Notes: generated from the letters alone by a model not told the origin. A stretch of 64,000 nucleotides of DNA from Allobosea sp. 67-29 (GCF_001898115.1 NZ_MKSQ01000007.1:347324-411323), one strand, 5' to 3'; shown: positions 38,919-49,240, numbered from the stretch's first letter. Made by a program: numbers and translations.

Positions 38919-38961
38919 CATCCTTCGAGACGCGCTTGACCGCGCGCCTCAGGATGAGGGC
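38919..38961. repeat. REP-like palindromic repeat
   Basis: The arms CATCCTTCGAGACGCGC and GCGCGCCTCAGGATG flank TTGACC, followed by AGGGC. The structure matches the dispersed repeat type with CTCATCCTGAGG and CTCGAAGGATG ends that is frequent in Rhizobiales. A related copy is at 5740-5788. Confidence 0.65.
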
Positions 38962-39026
38962 TGCCGTGCGTGTCGTCCTTTCGGATTCCCGGGCCGCCGC
39001 TGCGGGCGATCCCAGACTGCAGCCGC

Positions 39027-39716
39027 TCAGCGCAGCGGAACGACCAGCCCGTCGCGGATCGTCACCTGGCGATCCATCTGACGCGCGAGTTCAAGGTTGT
39101 GCGTCGCGATCAGGGCCGCCAGCCCGGAGGCGCGGGCGAGCGCGATCAGCGTGCCGAAGACATGCTGCGAGGTGTGCGGATCGAGATTGCCCGTCGGCTC
39201 GTCGGCCAGCAGCAGGCGCGGGCCGTTGGCGACGGCCCGGCCGATGGCGACGCGCTGCTGCTCGCCGCCGGAAAGCTCTCCGGGCAGATGGTCGAGCCGC
39301 TGGCCGAGGCCGAGGAAGCTCAGGAGCTCGGTCGCACGCTCTTCGGCCTCGCCCCGGTCGAGGCCGCGGATGCGCTGCGGCAGCACCACGTTCTCCAGCG
39401 CCGTGAACTCCGGCAGCAGATGGTGGAACTGGTAGACGAAGCCGATCTCGGTGCGGCGCAGCCGCGTGCGCCCCTTGTCGTCGAGCTTGGTCGTCGCGAG
39501 CCCGCCGACGAAAACTTCGCCGGCATCCGGCTTCTCGAGCAGCCCGGCGACGTGCAGCAGGGTCGACTTGCCGGTGCCGCTCGGCGCGACCAGCGCGACG
39601 ACCTCGCCTGGCCAGAGCGCGAAATCGGCCTTGCGCAGCACCTCGAGCGGCGCGTCGGCCTGTGGATAGAAGCGCTCGACCTGCGAGAGGAAGAGCGTCG
39701 GCGTCTCCTGTGCCAT
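39027..39716 (-). CDS. lolD: Lipoprotein-releasing ABC transporter ATPase
   Basis: 229 residues. Walker A is A-P-S-G-T-G-K-S-T, the signature L-S-G-G-E-Q-Q-R-V, and Walker [27 protein letters not shown] is the Q-loop region typical of the LolD/MacB group. It powers release of outer-membrane lipoproteins from the inner membrane to LolA. It follows lolC by 2 nt. Confidence 0.96.
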   Translation of the reverse strand: MAQETPTLFLSQVERFYPQADAPLEVLRKADFALWPGEVVALVAPSGTGKSTLLHVAGLLEKPDAGEVFVGGLATTKLDDKGRTRLRRTEIGFVYQFHHLLPEFTALENVVLPQRIRGLDRGEAEERATELLSFLGLGQRLDHLPGELSGGEQQRVAIGRAVANGPRLLLADEPTGNLDPHTSQHVFGTLIALARASGLAALIATHNLELARQMDRQVTIRDGLVVPLR

Positions 39717-39718
39717 GC

Positions 39719-41011
39719 TCAGCCCATCCTCAACGCTTTGACCGGGTCGAGGCGGGCGGCCTTCCAGGCCGGGTAGAGCGTCGCCAGCAGCGACAGCACC
39801 AGCGCCATCAGCACCACGCTCGACACGTCGCGCCAGTCGAGCACGGACGGGATGTCGCTGAGGAAGCGCACCGTCGGGTCCCAGAGATTGGCGCCGGTGA
39901 TCCAGTTCAGCGCGGCCATGATCGACTTGATGTAATGCGAGAAGAGAACGCCGAGGATGAAGCCGGCGAGCGTGCCGACGACGCCGATCGTGGCGCCTGT
40001 GATCAGGAAGACGCGCAGCACCGTGCCGGCGGTCGCACCCATGGTGCGCATGATCGCGATGTCCTCGGTCTTGTCCTTCACCAGCATGATCAGGCCGGAC
40101 ACGATGTTCAGCGCCGCCACCAGAACGATCAGCGTCAGGATGATGAACATCACGTTGCGCTCGACTTCCAACGCATTGAAGAAGCTGCGGTTGCGCTGCC
40201 GCCAGTCCGAGAGCACGAGCGGGCGCGGGGCATCGGCCTCGATCGCGTCGCGAACCTTCTGCGTGTTGTCGGGATTATCGACGAAGATCTCGATGACGTT
40301 CACGTCACCGTCCCGGTTGAAATAGGCCTGGGCCTCCGAGAGCGGCATGTAGACGAAGGTGCCGTCGAACTCGGTCATGCCGATCGAGAAGATCGCCTTG
40401 ATCGGATAGGCCTTGATGCGCGGCGCGGTCCCGAACGGGGTGGAGGCCCCCTGCGGTGTTACCAGGGTGATGGTGTCGCCGACCTGGACGCCGAGCGCAT
40501 TGGCCAGCCGGATGCCGATCGCGACGCCGGGCGGCGCGGCGTCGAAGCCTTCGAGCGTGCCGGACTTGATGTTGCCACCGATGAAGGGGATCGCCTTGAT
40601 GTCGGCCTCGCGCACGCCACGCACGAGCACGCCGCTGTTCCCGGTCTGCGAGGAGGCGAGCGCCTGCCCCTCGACCAGCGGAATGGCGAGCTTGATGCCC
40701 TGCACCTTGCGCAGCTTCTCGGCGACGCTGTCGTAATCGTCGAGCGGGCGGTCGATCGGCGTGGCGAAGATGTGGCCGTTCACGCCGACGATCTTGCTCA
40801 GGAGTTCGATCCGGAAGCCGTTCATCACCGACATCACGATGATCAGCGTCGCGACGCCGAGCATGATGCCGAGGAAGGAGAAGCCGGCGATGACCGAGAC
40901 GAAGCCCTCGCGCCGGCGGGTCCGGAGATAGCGCCCGGCGAGCGTCCATTCGAAGCTGGCGAAGGGCTTCGTTCCGGTCGGGATATCGGCGTTGTCGGCG
41001 ACGGCGCTCAC
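39719..41011 (-). CDS. lolC: Lipoprotein-releasing ABC transporter permease (LolC/LolE family)
   Basis: 430 residues from a GTG at 41011 with GGAG about 8 nt upstream; the frame runs on upstream but lacks conserved sequence. It has the four-helix LolC/E topology: helix 1 around residues 40-62 ([13 protein letters not shown]), a large periplasmic domain, then three C-terminal helices ending [12 protein letters not shown] single permease gene next to lolD suggests a homodimeric transporter, as in other alphaproteobacteria. Confidence 0.95.
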   Translation of the reverse strand: MSAVADNADIPTGTKPFASFEWTLAGRYLRTRRREGFVSVIAGFSFLGIMLGVATLIIVMSVMNGFRIELLSKIVGVNGHIFATPIDRPLDDYDSVAEKLRKVQGIKLAIPLVEGQALASSQTGNSGVLVRGVREADIKAIPFIGGNIKSGTLEGFDAAPPGVAIGIRLANALGVQVGDTITLVTPQGASTPFGTAPRIKAYPIKAIFSIGMTEFDGTFVYMPLSEAQAYFNRDGDVNVIEIFVDNPDNTQKVRDAIEADAPRPLVLSDWRQRNRSFFNALEVERNVMFIILTLIVLVAALNIVSGLIMLVKDKTEDIAIMRTMGATAGTVLRVFLITGATIGVVGTLAGFILGVLFSHYIKSIMAALNWITGANLWDPTVRFLSDIPSVLDWRDVSSVVLMALVLSLLATLYPAWKAARLDPVKALRMG

Positions 41012-41054
41012 ATCCGCGCTCCGGCCCTGCGAGACGTCATGACGGCGGGTTTCC

Positions 41055-42386
41055 TCACGCCGCCCGGCCCTTGAAGCGGTCGAGCGCGGCCTCGAGCGAG
41101 ACGGTCTCGCGCTCGCCGCCGGCACGGCGCTTGATCTCGACCTTGCCCTCGGCCAGCCCCTTCGGGCCGATGATGATCTGCCAGGGCACGCCGATCAGAT
41201 CGGCGGTGGCGAATTTCGCGCCGGGGCGATCGTCGGTGTCGTCGAGCAAGGCATCGTAGCCCTTGGCGAGCAGGTCCTTGTAGATGCGCTCGGAGGCGCC
41301 GTCGGTCGCCGCATCGCCGGCCTTGAGGTTGATGACCGCGACGTCGAAGGGCGCGATCTCCTCCGGCCAGACGATGCCGGCGTCGTCATGGCCGGCCTCG
41401 ATCAGCGCCGCGACGAGGCGGCTCGGGCCGATGCCGTAGGAGCCGCCATGCAGCAGCACCGGTTGGCCGTCAGGCCCGGCCACGGTCGCGCCCATCGGCT
41501 CGGAATATTTCGTGCCGAAATAGAAGATATGCCCGACCTCGATGCCGCGCGCCGAGACGCGCTTGTCTTCCGGAACCGCCTCGAAGGCGGCCTTGTCGTG
41601 CATCTCCTCGGTCGCGGCGTAGAGGCTCGTCCACTTGTCGAAGATGCCCTGCAGTCCGGCGACGCTGTCGAAATCGGTGTCCGCCGCCGGCGTCTCGAAA
41701 TTCAGGTAGTCGCTGTGGCAGAAGACCTCGCTCTCGCCGGTCGAGGCGAGCACGATGAATTCATGCGAAAGGTCGCCGCCGATCGGGCCGGTATCGGCCT
41801 TCATCGGAATCGCCTTGAGGCCGAGCCGCGCGAAGGTGCGCAGATAGGCCGCGAACATGCGGTTATAGGCGTGGCGCGCCGCGTCCTTGTCCAGATCGAA
41901 GGAATAGGCGTCCTTCATCAGGAACTCGCGGCCGCGCATCACGCCGAAGCGCGGGCGGACCTCGTCCCGGAACTTCCACTGGATATGGTAGAGGTTGAGC
42001 GGCAGATCCTTGTAGGACTTGACGTAGGCGCGGACGATCTCGGTGACCATCTCTTCGTTGGTCGGCCCGTAGAGCATCTCGCGGTCGTGCCGGTCCTTGA
42101 TGCGCAGCATCTCCTTGCCATAGGCATCGTAGCGCCCGCTCTCGCGCCAGAGATCGGCCGACTGGATCGTCGGCATCAGGATCTCGATGGCGCCCGAGCG
42201 GTTCTGCTCCTCGCGGATGACGTTGCTGATCTTGTTCAGCACGCGCAGGCCCAGCGGCAGCCAAGCATAGATGCCGGCCGATTCCTGGCGGATCATGCCG
42301 GCGCGGAGCATCAGCCGGTGCGAGACGATCTCCGCCTCCTTGGGCGTATCGCGCAGAAGGGGCAGGAAGTAGCGGGAGAGACGCAT
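41055..42386 (-). CDS. proS: Prolyl-tRNA synthetase (short alphaproteobacterial class)
   Basis: 443 residues from ATG 42386 ([15 protein letters not shown]). This is about 130 residues shorter than the E. coli enzyme because the editing (INS) domain between class II motifs 2 and 3 is missing. Motif 2 lies in [12 protein letters not shown] and motif 3 in [13 protein letters not shown]. Editing of Ala-tRNA-Pro would need a separate ProXp/YbaK protein. It lies 43 nt upstream of lolC on the same strand. Confidence 0.97.
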   Translation of the reverse strand: MRLSRYFLPLLRDTPKEAEIVSHRLMLRAGMIRQESAGIYAWLPLGLRVLNKISNVIREEQNRSGAIEILMPTIQSADLWRESGRYDAYGKEMLRIKDRHDREMLYGPTNEEMVTEIVRAYVKSYKDLPLNLYHIQWKFRDEVRPRFGVMRGREFLMKDAYSFDLDKDAARHAYNRMFAAYLRTFARLGLKAIPMKADTGPIGGDLSHEFIVLASTGESEVFCHSDYLNFETPAADTDFDSVAGLQGIFDKWTSLYAATEEMHDKAAFEAVPEDKRVSARGIEVGHIFYFGTKYSEPMGATVAGPDGQPVLLHGGSYGIGPSRLVAALIEAGHDDAGIVWPEEIAPFDVAVINLKAGDAATDGASERIYKDLLAKGYDALLDDTDDRPGAKFATADLIGVPWQIIIGPKGLAEGKVEIKRRAGGERETVSLEAALDRFKGRAA

Positions 42387-42546
42387 CGGGAAACCTGTCG
42401 GAGGGCAGTGCGCGAACAACCGCGCCGGAAACTACGCAACGAGTCGCTTGACCTGAGAGACACCATCGCTCTCGGCAAATTGCAAACCAAAATGAGCAGG
42501 AAGCGGCGGAAGATGGCGAAGTTATGTGCCTTTCGCCGCGGCCCGG

Positions 42547-43047
42547 TCAGCGCCGGGCGAAACGCGCCTTGAGCGCGGCCAGCACCGGGCGCGGCACGAA
42601 GGCCGAGACGTCCCCGCCCATCGCCGCGATCTGCCGGACGAGCGTCGCGGTGATGTGCCTCGCGGCCGGGGAAGCGGGGAGGAACACAGTCTGCAGTTGC
42701 GGCGCCATGGTCGCGTTCATGCCGGCCATCTGCATCTCGTAATCGAAATCGCTGCCGTCGCGCAGGCCGCGCAGAATGATGCCCGCCCCTGCCCGCTTCG
42801 CCGCATCGACCGCGAGGTCGTCGAAGGTCACGACCTCCAGCGCCGTGCCATGCCGGGCCAGCAGCGGCATGGCCACCTCCTTCAGCAGACCGGCGCGCTC
42901 CTCGGCGGAAAACAGCGGCGTCTTGCCGGGATGAACGCCGATCGCCAGCACCAGCCGGTCGCAGAGGCTGGCGGCGGCGGCGATCACGTCGGCATGACCG
43001 TTGGTCACGGGATCGAAGGAGCCGGTATAGAAGGCGATGCGGGTCAT
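42547..43047 (-). CDS. coaD: Phosphopantetheine adenylyltransferase
   Basis: 166 residues. It begins with the nucleotidyltransferase motif [12 protein letters not shown] and has [16 protein letters not shown] and the second ATP-binding region around F-L-P-A-S-P. It transfers AMP to phosphopantetheine, the penultimate step of CoA synthesis. It precedes proS by about 160 nt and follows the chemoreceptor gene by 59 nt. Confidence 0.97.
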   Translation of the reverse strand: MTRIAFYTGSFDPVTNGHADVIAAAASLCDRLVLAIGVHPGKTPLFSAEERAGLLKEVAMPLLARHGTALEVVTFDDLAVDAAKRAGAGIILRGLRDGSDFDYEMQMAGMNATMAPQLQTVFLPASPAARHITATLVRQIAAMGGDVSAFVPRPVLAALKARFARR

Positions 43048-43106
43048 GCTGCAGCGTTAGAGCATCGGATCGAAAAGGGGAATCCGCATTTCGACGCCGT
43101 GCCAGG

Positions 43107-45239
43107 TCATGCCGCCCGAACCTGGACGATGAACTCGCCGACCCGGGCGTTCAGCCGGTTGGCCAGCTCCGAGAGATCGGCGGAGGCCCGCTCGACCGCC
43201 GCAGCCGCTTCCGCCGTCTGGGCCGAGGCGGCCGAAACCAGGCTGGTCGCCTCACCGATGCGGACGAATTCGTCGGTCGCGGTTCCCACGTCGAGGACGA
43301 TCTCATGGGTCACGCCATGCTGATGACGCATCGTCTCGGCGGACCGGCAGACGACCTCGCTGAGACTGGCGATCATCTCCCTGATCCCGGCAATGGCATC
43401 GACGGTCGCGGTGGTCGCCTGATTCATCGCCGCGATCTGACGGGCGATATCGTCGGTCGCGCGCGCCGTCTGGCCCGACAGCCCCTTCACCTCGGAGGCG
43501 ACGACGGCGAAGCCGCGGCCCGCCTCTCCGGCACGGGCGGCCTCGATGGTGGCGTTGAGCGCCAGCAGGTTGGTCTGCGCCGCGATCTCGGAAATCAGGC
43601 CGACGACGTCCGACACCCGCGCCGCGCCGACCGCGAGCGAGTCGACCACGGCGCCCATGTGATCGGCATAGTCCCGGGCGGTCCGGGCCGAGCGGTCGGA
43701 AGACTGCATGTCGCCGTCCAGCCGATCGATGACCACGCACAGGCCTTCGGCCGCCGAGCCGATGGAGCGGATGCTAGAGACCGCCCGCGCCGCGGAATCG
43801 TGAACGGTCCCGGCGCTTTGCCGGGTTTCGTTCACCCCGCTGTTCAGTTCCGCCGCCGTGACCTTGAGCCCCTCCGCCGCAGCCGAGACGGCCGTGGTGG
43901 CGCTGAGCACGGAGCGTTCGAGATCCTCCGCGAGATCCGACAGCAGCAGCTCGCGCTGGCGCCGGCTCTCCAGATCGCGCTCCTCGCGTTCCCGCAGGCG
44001 CAGGCTTTCCTCCTCGCGCACGCGCTGGCGGATGTGCTGGACGGAAGCGGCGATGGCGCCGATTTCGTCGCGCCGATGCGCGCCCGGTATCGGCATCGCC
44101 GTGCGGCCGGCGGCTGCTTCCGCCAGCGCCAGCGCCAGACCGCCGATCGGCCGTGCGACCGAGATGCCGAGCAGCAGAGCGACCGCCGCGATCGGCACCA
44201 GCGCGCCGAGGCCCGCGACGATGATCGCATTGTCGATCTGGTCGACCACCGCGAAGACGTTCTTTTCCGGCTCGGTCAGCCAGAGAAGCCAGTGCAGGTC
44301 GCCCAGCTGGATCTCGCGCCCCTTGGCGACCAGCGCTTCGCCGGCACGGCTGCGCAGCTTGAGGAGGCCGCCTTCGGCGGCATCGAGCCGGCGCTGGTCG
44401 AGCGTGCCCTCAGGCGCCCGCGCGTCACGCCGCGCCGCGGGGTCGGAGCGCATGAAGCCGTCCCGGCCGAGCACATAGCTGCGGATCTGCGGAGAGCTGG
44501 CGGAGAGCGCCGACAGGCTCTCGTCGATGAAGCGCGGCCCCACCGAGACCACGAAGGTCCCCATCACCTCGCCGCCGCCGTCGGCATTGCGGAATTGCTG
44601 CGCGATGAACGCGCGGGGCGGCCCGCCGATCAGGTCGTAGGGCGCGAAATCCACGGTCGCCTGCTGGTTGGCCGGCAGCCTTGCGGCGGCCGTCACGGCC
44701 TGGGCGAGCCCGGTTCCGGCCAACTCGGGGGCGCTCAGCAGCCGGCCGAATTCCGGGCCCTTGGTCACGCTGTAGACGACGCGCCCGTTCGGGGCGACGA
44801 GGTAGATGTCGGCGTAGCCGAATTGCTGGAGCACGGAGAGATAGGTTTCGTGGATCGGCACGTGCCGCCAGGAATAGGCGGTCCTGTGGTCGACGCCGCT
44901 CCTCCTGCGCCTGTCCGCCGGTGCGACGGCGGGGTCGTCGCGGAAATAGTCGGTGATGTCGCGCAGGCTCTGCGGGTTGATCTCCATCCATTGCGCCAGC
45001 GCGTCGATCATGCTGACCGCATAGGCGCTGCGCGCCTGCACGGCGACTTCGGCATGAAGCCGCTGCCAGCGCTGCTCGATCACCTGAGCGTGGCTGTCGG
45101 CGAGGAGGCTCAGATGCTCGCCGGCCGCCGTCTCCGCCCATGATGATACCGTCCGGTAGGCGGCCCACCCCACCGAAAATGCCGACAGGCAGGCGAGCGC
45201 CAGCATGGCGAGGGGAAGCCTAACCCTGAGACTGAACAA
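43107..45239 (-). CDS. Methyl-accepting chemotaxis protein
   Basis: 710 residues. An N-terminal membrane helix (about 7-28) and a second helix (about 338-361) enclose a 300-residue periplasmic double-Cache-like sensor, with [15 protein letters not shown] in it. A HAMP region follows (362-410), then a cytoplasmic signalling coiled coil whose tip contains [19 protein letters not shown]. It should relay ligand binding to CheA/CheW. No che genes are nearby, and the ligand is unknown. It does not end in a CheR-tethering pentapeptide. Confidence 0.93.
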   Translation of the reverse strand: MFSLRVRLPLAMLALACLSAFSVGWAAYRTVSSWAETAAGEHLSLLADSHAQVIEQRWQRLHAEVAVQARSAYAVSMIDALAQWMEINPQSLRDITDYFRDDPAVAPADRRRRSGVDHRTAYSWRHVPIHETYLSVLQQFGYADIYLVAPNGRVVYSVTKGPEFGRLLSAPELAGTGLAQAVTAAARLPANQQATVDFAPYDLIGGPPRAFIAQQFRNADGGGEVMGTFVVSVGPRFIDESLSALSASSPQIRSYVLGRDGFMRSDPAARRDARAPEGTLDQRRLDAAEGGLLKLRSRAGEALVAKGREIQLGDLHWLLWLTEPEKNVFAVVDQIDNAIIVAGLGALVPIAAVALLLGISVARPIGGLALALAEAAAGRTAMPIPGAHRRDEIGAIAASVQHIRQRVREEESLRLREREERDLESRRQRELLLSDLAEDLERSVLSATTAVSAAAEGLKVTAAELNSGVNETRQSAGTVHDSAARAVSSIRSIGSAAEGLCVVIDRLDGDMQSSDRSARTARDYADHMGAVVDSLAVGAARVSDVVGLISEIAAQTNLLALNATIEAARAGEAGRGFAVVASEVKGLSGQTARATDDIARQIAAMNQATTATVDAIAGIREMIASLSEVVCRSAETMRHQHGVTHEIVLDVGTATDEFVRIGEATSLVSAASAQTAEAAAAVERASADLSELANRLNARVGEFIVQVRAA

Positions 45240-45421
45240 GCTCCCCGCCCTCGACCTTGCAGAAACGCTGCGTCATCGAAGCAGAGCCATGTTAAATTTC
45301 GCTGAAACAGCGGCCGGCCAAGCAAGCCGACCGGTCGCTGCCAGCCCGTGCCGGGCGGCCGGTCTCGTCGGCACCGAAGCCCTCCTTCGGCACCAGCCCG
45401 TCGAAAAGCCGGCCAGGCGGT

Positions 45422-45550
45422 TCAGGAAAGCGGAACGAAGGTTGCGAGCGCGGCCAGGCTGGCGGCGACGATCGACGCGAAAACGAGCAGCGACGCGCAG
45501 ACCGAGACACGACGCGGATAGGCATAAGGCTGACCGGCGAACATGGGCAT
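45422..45550 (-). CDS. Putative 42-residue membrane protein
   Basis: 42 residues from ATG 45550 (a second in-frame ATG lies at 45544). After a polar start M-P-M-F-A-G-Q-P-Y-A-Y-P-R-R comes one hydrophobic helix, S-L-L-V-F-A-S-I-V-A-A-S-L-A-A-L, and a short end F-V-P-L-S. The ribosome site is weak (GAG 4 nt upstream). A near-EcfG promoter (GGAAC-N17-CGTC, 45557-45582) lies immediately upstream, which would place the transcript start at or beside the ATG. The coding call rests on composition and topology only; the family is not recognised. Confidence 0.4.
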   Translation of the reverse strand: MPMFAGQPYAYPRRVSVCASLLVFASIVAASLAALATFVPLS

Positions 45551-45700
45551 GATCTCGACGAATCACGAATTACTTCCGTTCCGCTAGGTGAGGATCCGGG
45601 CGGGCCGCGCCAAGGCAACAACGTGACGAAACGGTGACATCGCCGGCGTTTCGGCGGCTTTCGATTGGCTTTTCGCGCCGGGCACCCTAAATCGCCCGCC

Positions 45701-47572
45701 ATGCTCACGCTCAACGACATCACCTATCGACTCGGGGAACGCCTGTTGCTCGACCATACCGGCGTCGCGATTCCCGACGGCGCCCGGGTCGGCTTCGTCG
45801 GCCGCAACGGCACCGGCAAGACGACGCTGTTCAGGATCATCACCGGCGAGCTCGGCACCGAGAGCGGCAATGTCAGCCTGCCGAGGGGCCGTCGCATCGG
45901 CGGCGTGGCACAGGAGGCGCCCGGCGGCCCGGAGACCCTGATCGAAGTCGTGCTCGCAGCCGATACCGAGCGCACCGCCTTGATCACGGAATCCGAAACC
46001 GCGACCGACCCGCACCGCATCGCCGAGATCGAGACGCGGCTCGCCGACATCGGCGCGCATTCGGCCCCGGCGCGGGCCGCGATGGTGCTGCACGGCCTTG
46101 GCTTCGACGAGGCGGCCCAGCAGCGCCCCTGCGCGGATTTCTCCGGCGGGTGGCGCATGCGCGTCGCGCTCGCCGCCGTGCTGTTCTCCGAGCCCGACCT
46201 GCTGCTGCTCGACGAGCCGACCAACTATCTCGACCTCGAAGGCACGCTCTGGCTCTACGACTACCTGGAGCGCTATCCGCACACCGTGATCGTCATCAGC
46301 CACGATCGCGAATTGCTGGACACCTCGGTCGACCACATCATGCATCTCGACCAGGGCAAGCTGACGCTCTATCGCGGCGGCTACTCGTCATTCGAGAAGC
46401 AGCGCGCCGAGAAGCAGATGCAGCTTGCCCGTGCACGGGAGAAGCAGGAGGCCGAGCGCAAGCATCTCCAGTCCTTCGTCGACCGCTTCAAGGCCAAGGC
46501 GACCAAGGCCCGGCAGGCTCAATCGCGCGTCAAGCGGCTGGAGAAGATGCAGACCATCGCCGCGATCGTCGATCGCGACGTGCAGCCTTTCATGTTCCCC
46601 GGCCCGGAGAAGCCGCTCTCGCCGCCGATGATCGTGCTGGAGGATGCCGCCGCCGGCTATGGCGAACGCAAGGTTCTATCGAAGCTCAATCTCTCGCTGG
46701 CGCCTGACGATCGCATCGCCCTGCTCGGCTCGAACGGCAACGGCAAGTCGACCTTCTGCAAGCTGATCGGCGGGCGGCTCGACGCCATGTCCGGCGAGAT
46801 GAAGAAGTCGAGCAAGCTGGAGACGGCCTATTTCGCCCAGCACCAACTCGACGAGTTGCGCATCGAGGACACGCCGGTCGGCCATCTGCGCGACCTGATG
46901 CCGGACGCGCCCGAGGCCAAGGTGCGCGCCAAGGCGGCGCAGATCGGCTTTCCGGCCTCGAAGGCCGATACGCCAGTGAAGCTGCTTTCGGGCGGCGAGA
47001 AGGCGCGGCTGATGCTCGGACTCGCAACCTTCCACGGCCCGCATCTGCTCATTCTCGACGAGCCGACCAACCATCTCGACATCGACAGCCGGACCGCGCT
47101 GGTCAGCGCGATCAACGACTATCCGGGCGCGGTCATCCTCGTCAGCCACGACCGCTTCCTGATCGAGGCTTGCGCCGACCGGCTCTGGCTCGTCGGAAAT
47201 GGCTCGGTTAAAAACTTCGACGGCGACATGGACGACTACCGCGCCTATGTGCTGGGCGCCGCCAAGGCCGAGAAGCGCGGCAAGCCGGCCCCGGAGGCGG
47301 CAGCCAGGCCGAAAGCCGACGAGCGCAAGGAAGCGGCGACGAAGCGCGTCGCGCAGGGTCCGCTGCGGCAGAAGCTCAACCTCGCGGAGGCGCGCATCGC
47401 CAAGCTGACCGGCTTGATCGAAAAAGTCGACGAGGCACTCGCCAACGGCGCTTTCGCGCGCGATCCCGACAAGGCGCTGCAAATTTCGCGGCAGCGGGCT
47501 GAGCTGGCCGAGGCGCTGACGGCGGCGGAAGAGGAATGGCTGCTGTTGGGTGAGGAGCTGGAGAGCGCCTGA
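45701..47572 (+). CDS. ABC-F family ATPase (YheS/Uup-like)
   Basis: 623 residues from ATG 45701. Two ABC domains are present: first Walker A G-R-N-G-T-G-K-T-T, signature F-S-G-G-W-R-M-R, second Walker A G-S-N-G-N-G-K-S-T, signature L-S-G-G-E-K-A-R. The inter-domain P-site linker region (about 225-290) has the YheS-like F-V-D-R-F-K-A-K-A-T-K-A-R-Q-A-Q-S-R. A charged coiled-coil tail (about 530-623) resembles the Uup C-terminus. There are no membrane helices. ABC-F proteins act on ribosomes to rescue stalled translation; the exact class is not certain. Confidence 0.93.
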   Translation: MLTLNDITYRLGERLLLDHTGVAIPDGARVGFVGRNGTGKTTLFRIITGELGTESGNVSLPRGRRIGGVAQEAPGGPETLIEVVLAADTERTALITESETATDPHRIAEIETRLADIGAHSAPARAAMVLHGLGFDEAAQQRPCADFSGGWRMRVALAAVLFSEPDLLLLDEPTNYLDLEGTLWLYDYLERYPHTVIVISHDRELLDTSVDHIMHLDQGKLTLYRGGYSSFEKQRAEKQMQLARAREKQEAERKHLQSFVDRFKAKATKARQAQSRVKRLEKMQTIAAIVDRDVQPFMFPGPEKPLSPPMIVLEDAAAGYGERKVLSKLNLSLAPDDRIALLGSNGNGKSTFCKLIGGRLDAMSGEMKKSSKLETAYFAQHQLDELRIEDTPVGHLRDLMPDAPEAKVRAKAAQIGFPASKADTPVKLLSGGEKARLMLGLATFHGPHLLILDEPTNHLDIDSRTALVSAINDYPGAVILVSHDRFLIEACADRLWLVGNGSVKNFDGDMDDYRAYVLGAAKAEKRGKPAPEAAARPKADERKEAATKRVAQGPLRQKLNLAEARIAKLTGLIEKVDEALANGAFARDPDKALQISRQRAELAEALTAAEEEWLLLGEELESA

Positions 47573-47661
47573 GGCGTCCGCCCGGCCGCAAGCGGGCCGC
47601 GGCGTTTGCCTCTCTGAAACGACTGTCGGGCCATGTTTGACGGGTCGCCCGGAGAGCCGAT

Positions 47662-48357
47662 GTGGAAACGTCCCTTTATCTGCCCGTCAAAAGCTTCCTC
47701 GAGGGCCTGGGCTACGCCGTCAAGGGCGAGATCGGGCATTGCGATCTCGTCGGGCTCCGGGATGGCGACCCGGCCGTGGTGGTGATCGGCGAGCTCAAGC
47801 TGACATTCAATCTCGAGTTGATTCTCCAGGGCGTGGATCGCCTGAGCCTCGGCGACGAAATCTGGCTGGCCGCCCGGCTTTCTGCCAAGGGCAAGGGGCG
47901 CGAAAGCGATCCGCGATACCGCAATCTCTGCCGCCGTCTCGGTCTCGGACTATTGGGCGTGTCCCCGTCCGGCCGCGTCGACGTCCTGGTGTCCCCGAGC
48001 GCACCCGAACCGCGCAGGAACCATCGCCGGCGATCGAGGCTGGTCGAGGAGCACAGGCGGCGGCAGGGCGACCCCGTCGCAGGCGGAGGCACGCGCAAGC
48101 CGATCATGACGGCCTATCGCCAGCAGGCGCTCGCCTGCGCGGCCGCAATGTCGGAGGGCCCGCAACGGCCGCGCGATCTCAAGCCGGCCTTCCCGGATGC
48201 CCAGAAGATTCTGCGGCGCAATGTCTACGGCTGGTTCGAGCGGTCGGCGCGCGGTGTCTATGCGCTGACGGAAACGGGCCGGAGCGCCTTGTCGACATGG
48301 CTGCCGGAAGCAAGGCAGGGCAGCGATCCGGGCGCCGAGGTTGAGGCTCGCGCCTGA
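47662..48357 (+). CDS. DUF2161 protein, predicted PD-(D/E)XK phosphodiesterase
   Basis: 231 residues from a GTG at 47662. The N-terminal half has the DUF2161 pattern: L-Y-L-P-V-K-S-F-L-E-G-L-G-Y, then C-D-L-V-G-L, V-V-V-I-G-E-L-K-L-T-F-N-L-E-L-I-L-Q and G-V-D-R-L. The D ... E-x-K arrangement is the restriction-like nuclease core. After a very basic segment (N-H-R-R-R-S-R) the C-terminal half looks like a winged helix (K-K/A-F-P-D-A-Q-K-I-L-R-R-N-V-Y-G-W-F). It probably binds and cuts or repairs nucleic acid. It lies 89 nt after the ABC-F gene. Target unknown. Confidence 0.8.
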   Translation: METSLYLPVKSFLEGLGYAVKGEIGHCDLVGLRDGDPAVVVIGELKLTFNLELILQGVDRLSLGDEIWLAARLSAKGKGRESDPRYRNLCRRLGLGLLGVSPSGRVDVLVSPSAPEPRRNHRRRSRLVEEHRRRQGDPVAGGGTRKPIMTAYRQQALACAAAMSEGPQRPRDLKPAFPDAQKILRRNVYGWFERSARGVYALTETGRSALSTWLPEARQGSDPGAEVEARA

Positions 48358-48370
48358 TGGGAGGGGCGGC

Positions 48371-48784
48371 TCAGCCTTCTCCGCCCGGCTTCACGATCCG
48401 CCCCAAGCGGTTGTCGGTAAACAGATAAAGCTCGCGGCCGCCGGGCTCGGCATAGAGCACCTGCACCTCGCGCTGGCCCTTGCCGCTCTCGCCGATCAGC
48501 ACGTCGGTCGGCGGCTTGCCCTTGAGCTTGACCAGCTCGCATTCGGTGATCCCCGGCGCGATCTCTTGCGGCAGCGGCCGGGTCGAGGGGTCGAGCGAGA
48601 CGCCGACGCTGCATTCCCCCTCCGGCGTCAGCACGGGCTCGCGCGTCGAAATGCCGGCACTGGCCGTGCTCGTCGTCGTCGTGGTGACGCCGCCCTTCGT
48701 CTCCGATTGAAAGGCGAAACCCCCCATGTCGACCGAGCAGCCGCCGAGCGCCGCGGCGCAAAGAAATAGAACGGGCAGTCTCAC
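48371..48784 (-). CDS. Small lipoprotein, function unknown
   Basis: 137 residues from a GTG at 48784 whose second and third bases overlap the holC stop (GTGA). The signal peptide ends in a lipobox A-L-G-G-C, so the mature protein is lipidated at Cys near residue 16. A Thr/Ser-rich spacer (G-G-V-T-T-T-T-T-S-T) precedes a compact domain with G-I-T-E-C-E-L-V-K-L-K-G-K-P-P and E-L-Y-L-F-T-D-N-R-L, resembling a SmpA/OmlA-type fold. It is probably anchored in the outer membrane by the Lol system. It converges on the DUF2161 gene. Confidence 0.8.
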   Translation of the reverse strand: MRLPVLFLCAAALGGCSVDMGGFAFQSETKGGVTTTTTSTASAGISTREPVLTPEGECSVGVSLDPSTRPLPQEIAPGITECELVKLKGKPPTDVLIGESGKGQREVQVLYAEPGGRELYLFTDNRLGRIVKPGGEG

Positions 48785-49233
48785 GCTTTTTTCTCCCAGC
48801 GCCCCGCTTCGTCCTGCTGCCAGTAGCTGGCCGCATGTCCGGAGGCCCGCGCCTTCTTCCAATCCGCACGGGCGGCATCGAGCGCCTCGGGATCGTCGCC
48901 ATCGAATATCAGAACGACGCGCTCGTAGTCCTGCAATGCGTCGGGAATGCGGACTCCGTCCGCGCAGACCCGGACGTGCGCCGCATTGGGATTGTGTGCC
49001 TGCGTCGTCAGCACGACCGGGTTCTGCGGCGCATCCGCCTCCAGCGCCGTGACATGCGGCAGGAAGCTCTCGTCGGCATAGGTCCAGAGATGATCGTCGA
49101 CGGCGCTCAGGCGCTCCTGGCTGGAGACTTCCACCACGACCTTCTGCTCGCGCGCCAACGCCCGCTCGAGAATGGTCGGCAGGACCTGCTCGAGCGGGCG
49201 CGACTGCAGATGAAAGAACAGGATCTCAGCCAT
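48781..49233 (-). CDS. holC: DNA polymerase III chi subunit
   Basis: 150 residues from ATG 49233 (M-A-E-I-L-F-F-H-L-Q). The chi signature regions are L-I-x-R-A-L-like L-E-R-A-L-A-R-E-Q-K-V, H-L-W-T-Y-A-D-E-S-F-L-P-H and F-D-G-D-D-P-E-A-L. Chi links SSB to the clamp loader. pepA lies upstream (131 nt), the usual pepA-holC order, with the long inverted repeat at 49241-49320 in the gap. Confidence 0.93.
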   Translation of the reverse strand: MAEILFFHLQSRPLEQVLPTILERALAREQKVVVEVSSQERLSAVDDHLWTYADESFLPHVTALEADAPQNPVVLTTQAHNPNAAHVRVCADGVRIPDALQDYERVVLIFDGDDPEALDAARADWKKARASGHAASYWQQDEAGRWEKKA

Positions 49234-49240
49234 GTGCGAC

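Larger units (their letters stand above)
38673..39026. other. Upstream region of the small SOS gene
   Basis: 354 nt without another supported gene. It contains the ribosome site and SOS promoter of the 36-residue gene (38673-38729), a comparatively AT-rich stretch to about 38840, and a REP-like palindrome at 38919-38961 about 58 nt from the lolD stop. No other ORF or clear terminator is visible. Confidence 0.6.
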
